Shown: piece after piece, positions 1 through 8,184 of the stretch | Layout of the letters: every line of letters starts with the position of its first letter | Numbering within the stretch: position 1 is the first letter of the stretch | Source: Amylibacter marinus | GTDB taxonomy: Bacteria > Pseudomonadota > Alphaproteobacteria > Rhodobacterales > Rhodobacteraceae | Reading direction: 5' to 3' | Assembly: GCF_030160015.1 (NCBI RefSeq) | Contig: NZ_BSNN01000008.1 | Location: 186,001 to 250,000 of the forward strand | Length of the DNA: 64,000 nt | The notes under the pieces: model-generated | Told to the model about the DNA's origin: nothing | What the model saw: only the letters and a program-made list of their open reading frames with translations | Databases searched by the model: none | Program-made: the position numbers and the translations under genes

Positions 1-1482
1 AGAATCCGCCAACTGCTGGATGGCCATGCCAATCGCAGATAGCCCGTCATAGCTAGGGGCCTTAATCCACGGCCAAAACGCCACATGATCAGACGCGGCG
101 CCCGCCCGCGCCTTATCCTGATGCGCCGCAATAAATGCATCTGGCGTCATCTTAGCATCCCCGCCCCCTAGACTGGCAATCGCAAAGGCCCCCAAGGAAC
201 GCCAATACCGAAGCTGATCCAGCGGCATATCCACGCCATAGCGCACCGCACCATCCGCCTGCACCCAACCCAGCGGCCCAAAATCCGCGAACCAACCCAG
301 ATCAATCTGGCCTGTCCAACAGGGAAACAGCGCATCAGACGACAGCCCCAGTATCGCTTGCGCCGCACCGCATTCGCGCACCGATGGCACCGCTGGAATT
401 TTTAGATCACACGGACGCGGCGCTGGCTCAAACAGAAGCCACGCTAACAGACGGCCCATATCCTCCACAAAGGCATGCAGATCCTGTGCACCCTTGCACC
501 GCAGGGCCAGCGCCGCAGATACCGCCCCGCTCAGACGCACCAGATCATCGCCACGGTGGTCAAAACTACAGCTTATAAATTGGGTCTCGACGCCAAAGCC
601 ATTGACCCGAACCTGCTCATCACCAGAACTCACCGACTGATTCACCACACAGCTCTGGGAAAACGCATCGATCACCGCGCCCTGTCGGCCAAACACCTGC
701 GCCAGCCCATCAATGACCGCATCAAACGCCCCTGCCGCGTCAAGCTGACAAGGGTCCCCCACCGCAATCGTTTTCCCATGCGCGATGGTTTCTATCGTAT
801 CGGCCAAATAGGCCATCGCTTGCGTGCCGCTGGCGAATAGAGACGAAATACCCGTCGCATCGGATGATGCGAAAAGTTGCACAGCAATCAACCGCGCGAT
901 TCCATAGTTCATGCGATAGTCATAGGCCCGCTCGGGGTTGGACAGGGCATCGCGGATCAGTGCTAAATCCTTGGTTGTATAGGTCGCGCTTTCTTGATGC
1001 CACACAGCAATCAAGCGCGCCTGAAGGCCTGCATCAATCCCCCCTGCCCCAACGATGGTTTTCAGCTCTCCAATAAATGCACAAACCTCGCGCGCAAGCG
1101 GGGGCATAAATTCAAACCCAGACATCAGCGCCTGAACCCCATGCGCTACCTCATGCCCTAGGCAAATAATATCCGCAGGCGTCCCAGACCAATTGAACCC
1201 AATCTCTATATCCTGATCATCTGTCACATGCGTATAGGGCCGTGAGGCTGTCTGAACAAAGCGCATGCGCTCTAGGCCTGCCGTAATGTCCGGCTGATCG
1301 ATAAACAGCTCTTTGAAACTTGGGATAATCAGATCATCTAGGCAATGCTGAAGGCTGGTGAATGTATAATGCCCTGCATCAAATTCACCCAAGCCTTGCC
1401 AGATCATAGGTGATTTAACCTCTGAAATCCGCTGTAATATGGCGGGGTTTAACCCGTGAATTTTCACCCAGTTGCTGAACAT
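1..1482 (-). CDS. M3-like zinc metallopeptidase, C-terminal part outside window
   Basis: An open frame runs without a stop from an ATG at 1482 to the window edge, giving at least 494 codons. It contains HEVAH (codons at 1155-1141), the HExxH zinc motif of gluzincins, preceded by a hydrophobic DIICLG strand. About 25 residues later comes LAREVCAFIGE, whose glutamates suit the third zinc ligand expected in M3 (oligoendopeptidase/thimet) peptidases. The rest is not similar enough to a named peptidase for me to assign a subfamily. Predicted role: cytoplasmic peptide hydrolysis; no signal peptide is visible. It is alone in orientation, with about 860 bp of gene-poor DNA upstream. The start is the first ATG (MFSNWVK) after upstream AT-rich sequence; no strong ribosome site is seen. 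The family call is moderately sure, the substrate unknown. Confidence 0.55.
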   Translation of the reverse strand, partial: MFSNWVKIHGLNPAILQRISEVKSPMIWQGLGEFDAGHYTFTSLQHCLDDLIIPSFKELFIDQPDITAGLERMRFVQTASRPYTHVTDDQDIEIGFNWSGTPADIICLGHEVAHGVQALMSGFEFMPPLAREVCAFIGELKTIVGAGGIDAGLQARLIAVWHQESATYTTKDLALIRDALSNPERAYDYRMNYGIARLIAVQLFASSDATGISSLFASGTQAMAYLADTIETIAHGKTIAVGDPCQLDAAGAFDAVIDGLAQVFGRQGAVIDAFSQSCVVNQSVSSGDEQVRVNGFGVETQFISCSFDHRGDDLVRLSGAVSAALALRCKGAQDLHAFVEDMGRLLAWLLFEPAPRPCDLKIPAVPSVRECGAAQAILGLSSDALFPCWTGQIDLGWFADFGPLGWVQADGAVRYGVDMPLDQLRYWRSLGAFAIASLGGGDAKMTPDAFIAAHQDKARAGAASDHVAFWPWIKAPSYDGLSAIGMAIQQLADS

Positions 1483-1973
1483 GGAACACTTTTAAAATCA
1501 AACAAAACAATCTATAGGTGTATTGATATGGTCAATCTCTCCTCCCTGTCAAACAAATAAGTTAATTTTTTATTTAGGCGAAATTCACCCCAGTTCAGAA
1601 TGGGTAAACACCCAATAGTCATTGGCCGGACCGAGAAAACTTATCCCCTGTGGCCTCTCAATAGAACCACCCCAAGAGGTCATCTCTGCTCGAATCTCCC
1701 ATGCAGTATCCTGTCATGGGCCTTGATACAGAGCGCTAGAGTTTTTTCATGAGTCTTTCATGAAAGGTATTGGTTCCGATGTCTAAGTTTTTAAATCTAA
1801 ACGGCATGAGGCAACGCATATGTGTTGTTTTCGCTATTTTAACTGCGACGCTGTGAACAGGCTGTTTGTCAACGACATCCCAGGGTGTACCGCGTCAGCA
1901 CTTATGAGTGCAGCCGGTTATGTTTTGCTAAGCTAGAGTTTTTCGCTCATCCTAATCCTAAGAAGCATATAAG
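1483..1973. other. Intergenic region, AT-rich, no clear gene
   Basis: This stretch holds the putative promoter of the minus-strand peptidase (AT-rich from 1490 to 1575). A 25-codon plus-strand frame at 1779-1856 (MSKFLNLNGMRQ followed by a hydrophobic run, then TGA) looks like the basic and hydrophobic start of a secreted protein that stops at once; it may be a gene remnant, but support is weak. I see no tRNA, sRNA or strong terminator. Confidence 0.4.
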
Positions 1974-2159
1974 ATGAGAACGAGAACGGGGCCGAATGGA
2001 TCAGCTGACAGACATATAAAAGAGATAAAGCATAAAACGCGCAGGAAGTTTTCTGCGGAGGAGAAAATTCGTATTGTTTTAGACGGCTTGCGTGGGGAGA
2101 GTTCGATCTCAGAGCTTTGCCGTCGCGAAGGTATTGCGCAAAGCTTGTATTGCAACTGG
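1974..2159 (+). pseudogene. IS3-family transposase OrfA, truncated
   Basis: The 62 codons from the ATG at 1974 give a protein with KHKTRRKFSAEEKIRIVLDG and ELCRREGIAQSLY, the N-terminal helix-turn-helix of IS3-family OrfA. Similarity ends abruptly after SLYCNW at 2159; the frame then runs through the palindrome at 2174-2207, which is not OrfA sequence. No OrfB follows and no matching inverted ends are visible, so this is a dead fragment. It belongs to a different IS3 subgroup from the remnant at 42.1 kb. Confidence 0.8.
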
Positions 2160-2173
2160 CCCAACCCCAGTTC

Positions 2174-2207
2174 GCGAGGCGTTGGATCACTTGATCCAAC
2201 GCCTCGC
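2174..2207. repeat. 34-bp near-perfect palindrome (16-bp arms)
   Basis: The arms GCGAGGCGTTGGATCA and TGATCCAACGCCTCGC are exact reverse complements separated by CT. It lies just beyond the break in the IS3 orfA fragment and about 140 bp downstream of the end of dctM on the other strand. It could be a bidirectional transcription end or a small palindromic repeat; no T-run follows on either strand. Confidence 0.7.
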
Positions 2208-2267
2208 CGCCCAATAGCAAACTTCATCAAAGACCACAGTTGACGGGTTGTATCCCCTTTCTGGTCT

Positions 2268-2311
2268 TTCGGTGACCCGCAAGCATATTCGCCTAGCGTA
2301 GGGTCACCGAA
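2268..2311. terminator. Stem-loop downstream of TRAP operon 1
   Basis: The 11-bp arms TTCGGTGACCC and GGGTCACCGAA flank a 22-nt loop. It lies 34 bp beyond the stop codon of dctM (minus strand), where an operon terminator or 3' stabilising structure is expected. There is no U-tract, so rho-independent action is uncertain. Confidence 0.45.
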
Positions 2312-2316
2312 ACTGA

Positions 2317-2330
2317 TGTGCGATCGCACA
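2317..2330. repeat. 14-bp perfect palindrome TGTGCGATCGCACA
   Basis: An exact 14-bp palindrome ends 15 bp from the dctM stop codon. It directly follows the 2268-2311 stem-loop, making three palindromic structures within 160 bp. It may belong to the same transcript-end structure, or be a protein-binding site; nothing in the sequence decides. Confidence 0.5.
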
Positions 2331-2344
2331 AGGCTATGGCCCCA

Positions 2345-3652
2345 TCATTTTGCATATGCCATCTCAGGGAGGAAAGTGGCAATCGCAGGGATGAACAGTA
2401 TCATAAGCAAGGTAAGAACCTCAATTTGAAGGAACCACCAAATCCCACCGAATATCTCTTTCAAGGAAAACGAGGGTGCAACACCTTTGAGAACGAAAGC
2501 GTTTAATCCAACGGGCGGTGTGATTAAGCCGATCTCAAGTGTTTTGACCACAACAATAGCCAACCAAATCGGGTGCGCACCCAGCTCGATCAGTGGCGGT
2601 ACGAATATCGGCACCGTCAGGAACATTACCGATACCGGATCCACCATACAACCAAGCACCAGCAGCAAGAGCACATAGACACAGACAATGCCCATCATCG
2701 ACATATCAAGGCCAATAATATACTCGGACACCGCGCCCGATGCGCCACTTACGGCTAGATAGGACGAGAAGATCAAGGCCCCAACAAGAATGATGAATAT
2801 GACAGATGTTGTCTGTGCGGTATCAAGAAAAACTTCCTTCAAGACCGAAAATGACAACCGTTTGCGGATCAATGCGATTAAGAAAGACCCGATTGCACCA
2901 ATAGCGCCTGCCTCTGTCGGGGTGATAATACCCGCATAAATGCCACCGATCACGATGCCTCCAAGTGCCAGAAAGCTCCATACACCTTTCAAAGACTGCA
3001 ACCGCTCTTCGATACCAGCCTTAGGAAGTGCTGGTGCCATTTCAGGATTGCGGCTGACGCGGATGTAAATCATCACCAAATACGCAAAAGCTGTCAACAA
3101 ACCTGGTACAATACCAGCGATCAACAACTTCGGTACAGATTCACGCGCGATGATACCATAAACGATTAGGTTGATACTGGGCGGGATCATACCTGCAAGT
3201 GTTCCAACGGTTGCAACACAGCCGGCGGCCAGCTTGCGATTCACCTTTAGCCGCAGCATTTCAGGGATCGCAACGCGGCCAAACACAGCCGTTGACGATG
3301 TGGTCGAACCAGAACAAGCAGCAAAGGCAACCGCAGCGACAGTCGTGGCGATCACCACACTGCCCTTTAGATGTCCAAGCCATGCACGTGTTGCCCGATA
3401 GATGTCCTGCGTGATACCCGCCTTAGCCGCGACATGCCCCATTAGTAGGAACAAGGGCACCGCACTAAGCGCATATCCTGATCCAATATCAAACAAGCGG
3501 CCACCAATGGTATCAAAGGTAATTGTTGTTCCACGAATGAAGGCAAATCCCGCAGCCCCAGAGAGCAGTAACGAAATACCAACCGGTACACGCATGATCA
3601 TTAAAACGGCGACCATTCCGATCACAAACGGTAATTGGAGTGATTCAATCAT
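2345..3652 (-). CDS. dctM: TRAP transporter large permease (DctM family), system 1
   Basis: The 435-residue, very hydrophobic protein has the length and about a dozen membrane segments of DctM, the ion-coupled transport subunit of TRAP importers. Typical features are the GxxxxIPPS motif (GMIPPSINLIVYG), TPTEAGAIGA in the middle and TPPVGLNAFVLKG near the C-terminus. It acts in the inner membrane with DctQ and takes substrate from the DctP binding protein. The ATG overlaps the dctQ stop codon (ATGA), so the two are translationally coupled. Substrate is not encoded in this subunit; neighbouring sugar-acid genes suggest an organic acid or sugar acid. It is the last gene of the operon. Confidence 0.93.
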   Translation of the reverse strand: MIESLQLPFVIGMVAVLMIMRVPVGISLLLSGAAGFAFIRGTTITFDTIGGRLFDIGSGYALSAVPLFLLMGHVAAKAGITQDIYRATRAWLGHLKGSVVIATTVAAVAFAACSGSTTSSTAVFGRVAIPEMLRLKVNRKLAAGCVATVGTLAGMIPPSINLIVYGIIARESVPKLLIAGIVPGLLTAFAYLVMIYIRVSRNPEMAPALPKAGIEERLQSLKGVWSFLALGGIVIGGIYAGIITPTEAGAIGAIGSFLIALIRKRLSFSVLKEVFLDTAQTTSVIFIILVGALIFSSYLAVSGASGAVSEYIIGLDMSMMGIVCVYVLLLLVLGCMVDPVSVMFLTVPIFVPPLIELGAHPIWLAIVVVKTLEIGLITPPVGLNAFVLKGVAPSFSLKEIFGGIWWFLQIEVLTLLMILFIPAIATFLPEMAYAK

Positions 3653-4212
3653 AGCACTTCCTCAACTTCAGTGGATTTTTGATGCGGAAACTCATCATCA
3701 ATGGTTTCCTCAAACAGCTCATTATTGACGATCAAGTTGATCAATTGGGTTAAGAAACGGAATGAAAACAAAGCCAACCCAATAGGAATACCCGCACGGG
3801 CCCACCATGTTTTGACCTCGATAATTCCAAGGATCGTATCCCCCATGACATAATTGCTCCACGCTGATTCAGCGCTTGTCCATGTCAGGATAGCGAAAAA
3901 TAGAAATGCCATTGACAGATAGAGACCTTCAACACCCTTTCGGATGCTGCGGGGTAGGTGATCGTATAGAATACCTACCGTGATATGAGCATCGCGACGT
4001 TGCGAATATCCCAACCCCAGATAAATTAGATATACAAACATCAGGCTTACGTACTCATACGCGCCAGGTAAGCTTTTGGAAAACAGTGCCCGCGCTGCGA
4101 CTTCGAGGACGGTGATTGTCATCATTGTCGCAACGGCCATGGCCGAGGCATAACATGCGATTTCCTCTAACCTTTTTTGTAGCCATAAGACCCTACTGGT
4201 TAAACTTGCCAT
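3649..4212 (-). CDS. dctQ: TRAP transporter small permease (DctQ family), system 1
   Basis: The 187-residue protein has four predicted membrane helices, as in DctQ, the small integral subunit that pairs with DctM. Helices are visible near residues 15-40, 50-70, 90-115 and 135-160, and the segment SQRRDAHITVGILYDHLP matches the family's conserved loop between helices 2 and 3. The acidic C-terminal tail is soluble. It lies between dctP and dctM; the 170-bp gap from dctP contains a stem-loop that probably lowers expression of the membrane subunits relative to the binding protein. Confidence 0.92.
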   Translation of the reverse strand: MASLTSRVLWLQKRLEEIACYASAMAVATMMTITVLEVAARALFSKSLPGAYEYVSLMFVYLIYLGLGYSQRRDAHITVGILYDHLPRSIRKGVEGLYLSMAFLFFAILTWTSAESAWSNYVMGDTILGIIEVKTWWARAGIPIGLALFSFRFLTQLINLIVNNELFEETIDDEFPHQKSTEVEEVL

Positions 4213-4319
4213 CGAGGCATCCCTCCTTCAAAAAATTAGAATTTCGAACTGGCGTCACACGTACAAATCTGTACTGCGCTTTGGCAGAATACACAATTTT
4301 CCGGTGTTTCGACATTCTT

Positions 4320-4357
4320 GCGCCGCCCAAATCCTGTTCAAGTGTTCTGGACGGCGC
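4320..4357 (-). terminator. Stem-loop between dctP and dctQ (system 1)
   Basis: GCGCCG and CGGCGC form a 6-bp GC stem around a 26-nt loop in the gap after the dctP stop. No U-run follows, so it is more likely an attenuator or 3' stabiliser of the dctP message than a full terminator. The other four importers in the window have a hairpin at the same place. Confidence 0.4.
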
Positions 4358-4382
4358 GCTTGTTATTCGTGTAGGCAGGCTT

Positions 4383-5399
4383 TTAGCCTTCGTGTTTCGC
4401 AAGTAACTTCAAGAAGTCATCCAGAACAGCCTGACCAGGTAGGCCGTCTGCTTCGCGGGCTGCGACCCAGCTCTGCCATGCGGCATCGCGCACGTCTTGC
4501 ATCTTAGCCTTCTCAGCGGCATCAAGTTTAACAACTTCGGTCTGCTCGCTCAGTTTAGCGTGAGATTCAATTTCGGCCACCTCAAGAAGGCTACGGGCTT
4601 TCACAACCATCTCATCGTTCAAATCTTCGATCACAGCCTGAACATCAGCAGGAAGCGCGTTCCATGTGTCTAGATTGATGGTCACAGGCAATGGGAAGAA
4701 GAACCAATCTTCGTCATCCCAGTAGCTGAAAATCTCGCCAAAACCAAAGGCATAGGCATCAGCAGGCGAACCAATGATTGCGGCTGTCACAACTTTGCGC
4801 TCCGCAGCAGCAGGCAATTCACCCCATGGGATACCGTATACTGTGATATCAAGCTCCTTAAGGATCTCCGCTGCGCCACCGTGGGCCCGAATTTTGGCGG
4901 CCTTTAGATCGTCAATCGTACGGATCGGCTCGTGCGACAACAGCTGAATAGATGTCCAAAGACCTGGGAACAGGTACTTTTGGTTCATTGCTGTAAATTC
5001 TGCTTCTACAGTCTCAGATTTGAACAGCTCGTGACCTGCCTTTGCATGCGCCAATGGATCGTCGCTCATGAAAGGAAGTGACGTTACGTTCGCAAGCGGG
5101 AAAAGACCAGGGTTGTAGACCGGTGAAAACTCACCCAAGTCAAATGCACCAACCTTAATGTTTTCAGGTTGACCAGAAAGCTTCCCGAGCGCCCCACCAA
5201 AAATCCGTGTAAAGTCTACCTTGCCTTCGGTGCGTTTTTCAACTTCATCCATCCACCAGCGAACAGCAAGGTTAGACGGGCCCTTGCCAGTAAAGGCGTG
5301 GTACTTGAGGTTAACTTCCTCGGCCATGGTTTGGGCGGGGATGGCCAGCGATGTTGCTGCCACCAGCGCACCGGCGATAAGTGTCTTATATAGTTTCAT
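4383..5399 (-). CDS. dctP: TRAP substrate-binding protein (DctP family), system 1
   Basis: The periplasmic receptor of the first TRAP importer, 338 residues. The start chosen is the ATG at 5399, preceded by AGGGAGAA, giving a typical Sec signal (MKLYKTLIAGALVAATSLAI, cleavage after TMA). Family signatures include LKYHAFTGKGPSNLAVRWW at the N-terminus, the FGGALGKLSG segment, and GLWTSIQLLSHEPIRTIDDL before the KIRAHGG region, where DctP proteins usually carry the substrate-binding arginine. An upstream extension to 5468 would add a basic leader and is unlikely. A GCGGAAACCCGC site lies about 185 bp upstream. Substrate unknown; sugar-derived acid is a fair guess from the neighbours. Confidence 0.93.
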   Translation of the reverse strand: MKLYKTLIAGALVAATSLAIPAQTMAEEVNLKYHAFTGKGPSNLAVRWWMDEVEKRTEGKVDFTRIFGGALGKLSGQPENIKVGAFDLGEFSPVYNPGLFPLANVTSLPFMSDDPLAHAKAGHELFKSETVEAEFTAMNQKYLFPGLWTSIQLLSHEPIRTIDDLKAAKIRAHGGAAEILKELDITVYGIPWGELPAAAERKVVTAAIIGSPADAYAFGFGEIFSYWDDEDWFFFPLPVTINLDTWNALPADVQAVIEDLNDEMVVKARSLLEVAEIESHAKLSEQTEVVKLDAAEKAKMQDVRDAAWQSWVAAREADGLPGQAVLDDFLKLLAKHEG

Positions 5400-5578
5400 T
5401 TCAGTTCTTCTCCCTAAGTTTGTTTTTCGCCCGTCCAGACGATGAGCAAATGCTCGGTTTGGCGACACAGTCGTTCGGCGCGCTCCTCGTTACCGATTGT
5501 CAACTGCTTGGTGTTGTCACCTATTATCGAATACCCGACGTGCACAACGGTGCACATGAGGGATCACGCCCTGAATTT

Positions 5579-5590
5579 GCGGAAACCCGC
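5579..5590. promoter_or_regulatory. Candidate operator GCGGAAACCCGC upstream of dctP
   Basis: One-mismatch copy of the GCGGGAACCCGC palindrome found upstream of four transcription units in this region. It lies in the 286-bp gap between the OsmC gene and dctP, where the dctPQM promoter must be. The repressor or activator is not known; the nearby NarL-type response regulator is one candidate. Confidence 0.55.
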
Positions 5591-5685
5591 AGCAATTTGA
5601 TCAGCACTGGCATAGGATGATCTTTCGGTACCAGTCTTGGTTGATCGCTGTAGTTCCTAATAAAATCAGGGCGGGAATCATTGGA

Positions 5686-6141
5686 TTACTTCCTAACCCA
5701 GTTTTCTTGAATTTCGCATCCAGCACGGCGCAACAGCACCGAGACCGGGCATTTTTGTCCAACGATTTCCGCTAGCTTTGCGATCTGTGCATCGTCGGCA
5801 TTGGTATCCAAGGTGACTGTCAGTTCGATCACCGGAAACGGCGTGCCAATCTCGGCCTTGCCAAAAACACCGCGGGTGTCGAAATGGCCACAAACGTCGA
5901 ATTCCATTCCACGAACATCCATTTTCAACAAACCGGCAACGTAGTTAGCAATTACATTTGTACACCCCAGCAAAGAGGATAACATTGTCTCAAGTGGCGT
6001 TGCGAAAAGATCCGTCCCACCACGTTCTATTGGCTCATCAGTTGTAACAACCTTGCCACGTGCAACCATTTCGGTGCGCGCATCACTTACTGCGTGACCT
6101 GTGACATCAATCTTGAACAGATCTGGCATAACATGTGCCAT
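5686..6141 (-). CDS. OsmC/Ohr-family protein
   Basis: The 151-residue protein has the OsmC fold signature: a first cysteine in the helix SLLGCTNVIANYVAG and a second in QKCPVSVLLRRAG, the pair used by OsmC and Ohr proteins to reduce peroxides or other electrophiles. Length matches the family. It is the last gene of an operon with an SMP-30-type lactonase and a tautomerase (43 bp after the lactonase), so it may protect against a reactive intermediate or have an unassigned role in the pathway rather than in general stress. I cannot place it in the Ohr or OsmC branch with confidence. Confidence 0.88.
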   Translation of the reverse strand: MAHVMPDLFKIDVTGHAVSDARTEMVARGKVVTTDEPIERGGTDLFATPLETMLSSLLGCTNVIANYVAGLLKMDVRGMEFDVCGHFDTRGVFGKAEIGTPFPVIELTVTLDTNADDAQIAKLAEIVGQKCPVSVLLRRAGCEIQENWVRK

Positions 6142-6184
6142 TGGCGTCTCCTTTATACTCTATATCTAGGTTATGGTTTCGCGC

Positions 6185-7075
6185 CTAAAACAGCGCAAGA
6201 CCCGGTGTCTTTACCTTGATGCGATACAGCGAGGTAGAAGAGGTAAAATACATATCCGTTAGATCCGCCCCACCCCATGCGAAATTTGCCGTAAATTCGG
6301 CCATGCGGATAACACCCAGCGTTTCGCCCTCTGGTGTGATAACATGAACCCCACCCGGGCCCGTGCAATAGACATTGCCCTTGCTATCAATTTTCATCCC
6401 ATCGGGATGACCCTCGCCTTCGCCAGTTGTCACCTCTACCCAGACCTCGCCGCCGGTGGCGGTGCCGTCCTCGGCAATGTCAAACTTGCGGATATGTTTG
6501 TGCTCGGTATCATTCACATACAACGTTTTGTGATCCAGCGAAAAGCACAGCCCATTGGGTTGAGCAAAATCATCCGCAAGCTGGGTCACGGTCTTGCCAT
6601 CCGGCGTAACACAATACACACCCTGCGCACCCATTTCTAACGCACGCTCGACACCGAAATAATCCATGCGCCCATAGGTTGGATCAGTGAAGTAAATCAA
6701 TCCATCATTGCGTACGACAACATCATTTGGGCTATTTAGCGCCTTGCCATTGTAATGGGTAGCCAAGACCGTCAGCCCGCCATCATGTTCTGTACGGGTT
6801 ACGGAACTTGTAGCGTGCTGACAGGTCAACATACGCCCCTCGGCATCATAGGTGTTTCCATTGCCCATTTCACTTGGCGCGCGGTAGGATGAAACCTTAC
6901 CATCGGCCCCTAAACGAAATTGCTCGTTTCCCGGAATGTCAGAGAAGGTTAGGTGCTTTTCAACAGGGTGCCAGATTGGGCCCTCTGTAAACAAAAAATC
7001 CCCTGCAATTTTTTCCAACGTTGCATCAGCGTCAACAATGTCGTGCATGCCTTCTGCGCGGATCTCAATAGTCAT
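6185..7075 (-). CDS. SMP-30/gluconolactonase-family lactonase
   Basis: The 296-residue six-bladed propeller protein belongs to the SMP-30/gluconolactonase/LRE family, which hydrolyses sugar lactones using one divalent metal. Visible features are FTEGPIWH near the N-terminus with the metal-ligand glutamate, LNSPNDVVVRNDGLIYFTDP with the conserved asparagine, and GHPDGMKIDSKGNVYC with the conserved aspartate. The ATG at 7075 overlaps the tautomerase stop (ATGA), so the reading is coupled. Together with dehydratase A, dgoK and dgoA it would supply the lactonase step of an oxidative galactose-type pathway. No sugar dehydrogenase lies next to it; the exact lactone is an inference. Confidence 0.88.
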   Translation of the reverse strand: MTIEIRAEGMHDIVDADATLEKIAGDFLFTEGPIWHPVEKHLTFSDIPGNEQFRLGADGKVSSYRAPSEMGNGNTYDAEGRMLTCQHATSSVTRTEHDGGLTVLATHYNGKALNSPNDVVVRNDGLIYFTDPTYGRMDYFGVERALEMGAQGVYCVTPDGKTVTQLADDFAQPNGLCFSLDHKTLYVNDTEHKHIRKFDIAEDGTATGGEVWVEVTTGEGEGHPDGMKIDSKGNVYCTGPGGVHVITPEGETLGVIRMAEFTANFAWGGADLTDMYFTSSTSLYRIKVKTPGLALF

Positions 7076-7281
7076 GTCTCTGCCCTTTGCTCTTTCACGC
7101 GCTGACCGCCAGAGAACCAATCGGTTTCATCAACCTCATCAAAGGTCACCCAAACATTTTCTTTTGGGATGCCTGCGGCCTGCGCCAAGGATTCGGTCAC
7201 ATCGGCTTGTACCTTGGCCTTAATGCCCTCGGGGTCATTTTCTATAACTTGCTTAACGATGCGAATGTTGACGAACGGCAT
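7072..7281 (-). CDS. 4-oxalocrotonate tautomerase family protein
   Basis: A 69-residue member of the tautomerase superfamily. The start is the ATG at 7281 with GGAGGA seven bases upstream, so Pro follows the initiator Met (MPFVNIRIVK), giving the N-terminal proline base that these enzymes need after Met removal. An in-frame TTG one codon earlier would bury the proline and is rejected. ENVWVTFDEVDETDW is the typical second half. It is the first gene of the operon with the lactonase and OsmC genes, preceded by a GCGGGAACCCGC site. Function may be keto-enol isomerisation of a keto-acid intermediate; this cannot be fixed from sequence. Confidence 0.88.
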   Translation of the reverse strand: MPFVNIRIVKQVIENDPEGIKAKVQADVTESLAQAAGIPKENVWVTFDEVDETDWFSGGQRVKEQRAET

Positions 7282-7389
7282 CAAAGTCCTCCTTGTTTGG
7301 CATTTTGGATCAGACCCAAAACAACGTTTCTGGAATCAACCATAAATCAGAGAAGTCACTAAGTATCCGTAGGGTCGCGCATGATAACA

Positions 7390-7401
7390 GCGGGAACCCG
7401 C
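7390..7401. promoter_or_regulatory. Candidate operator GCGGGAACCCGC upstream of tautomerase operon
   Basis: A perfect 12-bp palindrome in the 151-bp gap between the response regulator and the tautomerase gene, centred about 114 bp before the tautomerase start. The identical 12-mer stands about 111 bp before dgoK. The matched position supports a shared regulatory role. Confidence 0.6.
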
Positions 7402-7432
7402 AAAACCTTGATGCTTTTAGGGGAGGTAAAGG

Positions 7433-8164
7433 TTAGTGAGACTTCGCCGAAAGCCAAGACATAAGCATTTCCTCTTCCCGGCGCAGCGCGTCAGCATTCA
7501 AAATGCCGCGTGTCATCGCGATCGAAATAGCGCGGGTGCGCGAATTGAAACTGGGGCCCCAGTCAGACGACGGAATATCACCCTTCTCCAATCCCAGCTT
7601 TTGATACAAGCTTTGCAATCTGCTTTGCGCACCGCGCAACGATACATTGCGCCGAGCAGCCATTGCCTTGTCCGTCAGGCCAAGGCACAAATCTACCAAT
7701 GCTTCATATTCAAGCTCACTAAGCCCAGACAAACGGTTCCCCGCCCGTTGTTGAACACCACGAACCTCACGGTCGATAACGCATTGTTCGGCGACAAAAA
7801 CCCCCTGCAGAGCCAGCTTTAGTTGTTCTTCGGGGGCAGATTTAAGAATGTATCCATAGACAGCCGCCGCAGGTACAATTTTTGTGATACCGCGGATATA
7901 GGCCTCTTCTGTGTAGTTTGACCAAAACAAAATCTTGGTCGCCGGTGCCCGCGCCCAAATCGACTTTGCAACCTCGACACCGGTCATTTTTGGCATTTGA
8001 AGGTCCAGAATTACGCAATCGTATTGTGCGGATTTAAAGGCCTCGATCGCCCCCTCTCCATCGCTGGTCAGGGTCATTTCAGCCAAATCAGCAAAGGTGT
8101 CATTTGCCACATCTTCTAGAAAAGATCGGTGAAGTTTGTCATCTTCGGCAATTAATAGTCGCAT
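7433..8164 (-). CDS. NarL/LuxR-type response regulator
   Basis: The 243-residue protein has an N-terminal receiver domain (residues 1-125) with the acidic pair in LLIAEDDK, the phosphoacceptor aspartate in CVILDLQMPKMTG and the lysine in GYILKSAPEEQ. A C-terminal LuxR-type helix-turn-helix follows (about 145-200: LSELEYEALVDLCLGLTDK then NVSLRGAQSRLQSLYQKLG). It is encoded 20 bp after its partner kinase. Its position inside the set of genes carrying the GCGGGAACCCGC site makes it the leading candidate to bind that site, but this is inference. The C-terminal 40 residues extend past the DNA-binding helices with no recognised domain. Confidence 0.92.
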   Translation of the reverse strand: MRLLIAEDDKLHRSFLEDVANDTFADLAEMTLTSDGEGAIEAFKSAQYDCVILDLQMPKMTGVEVAKSIWARAPATKILFWSNYTEEAYIRGITKIVPAAAVYGYILKSAPEEQLKLALQGVFVAEQCVIDREVRGVQQRAGNRLSGLSELEYEALVDLCLGLTDKAMAARRNVSLRGAQSRLQSLYQKLGLEKGDIPSSDWGPSFNSRTRAISIAMTRGILNADALRREEEMLMSWLSAKSH

Positions 8165-8184
8165 GAAATATCCTGCATCAAAGT

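Noticed and set aside
1933-2329. Minus-strand open frames of 95 and 123 codons over the IS3 fragment
   Set aside because: They are opposite to the recognisable OrfA sequence and cross palindromes; no family features.
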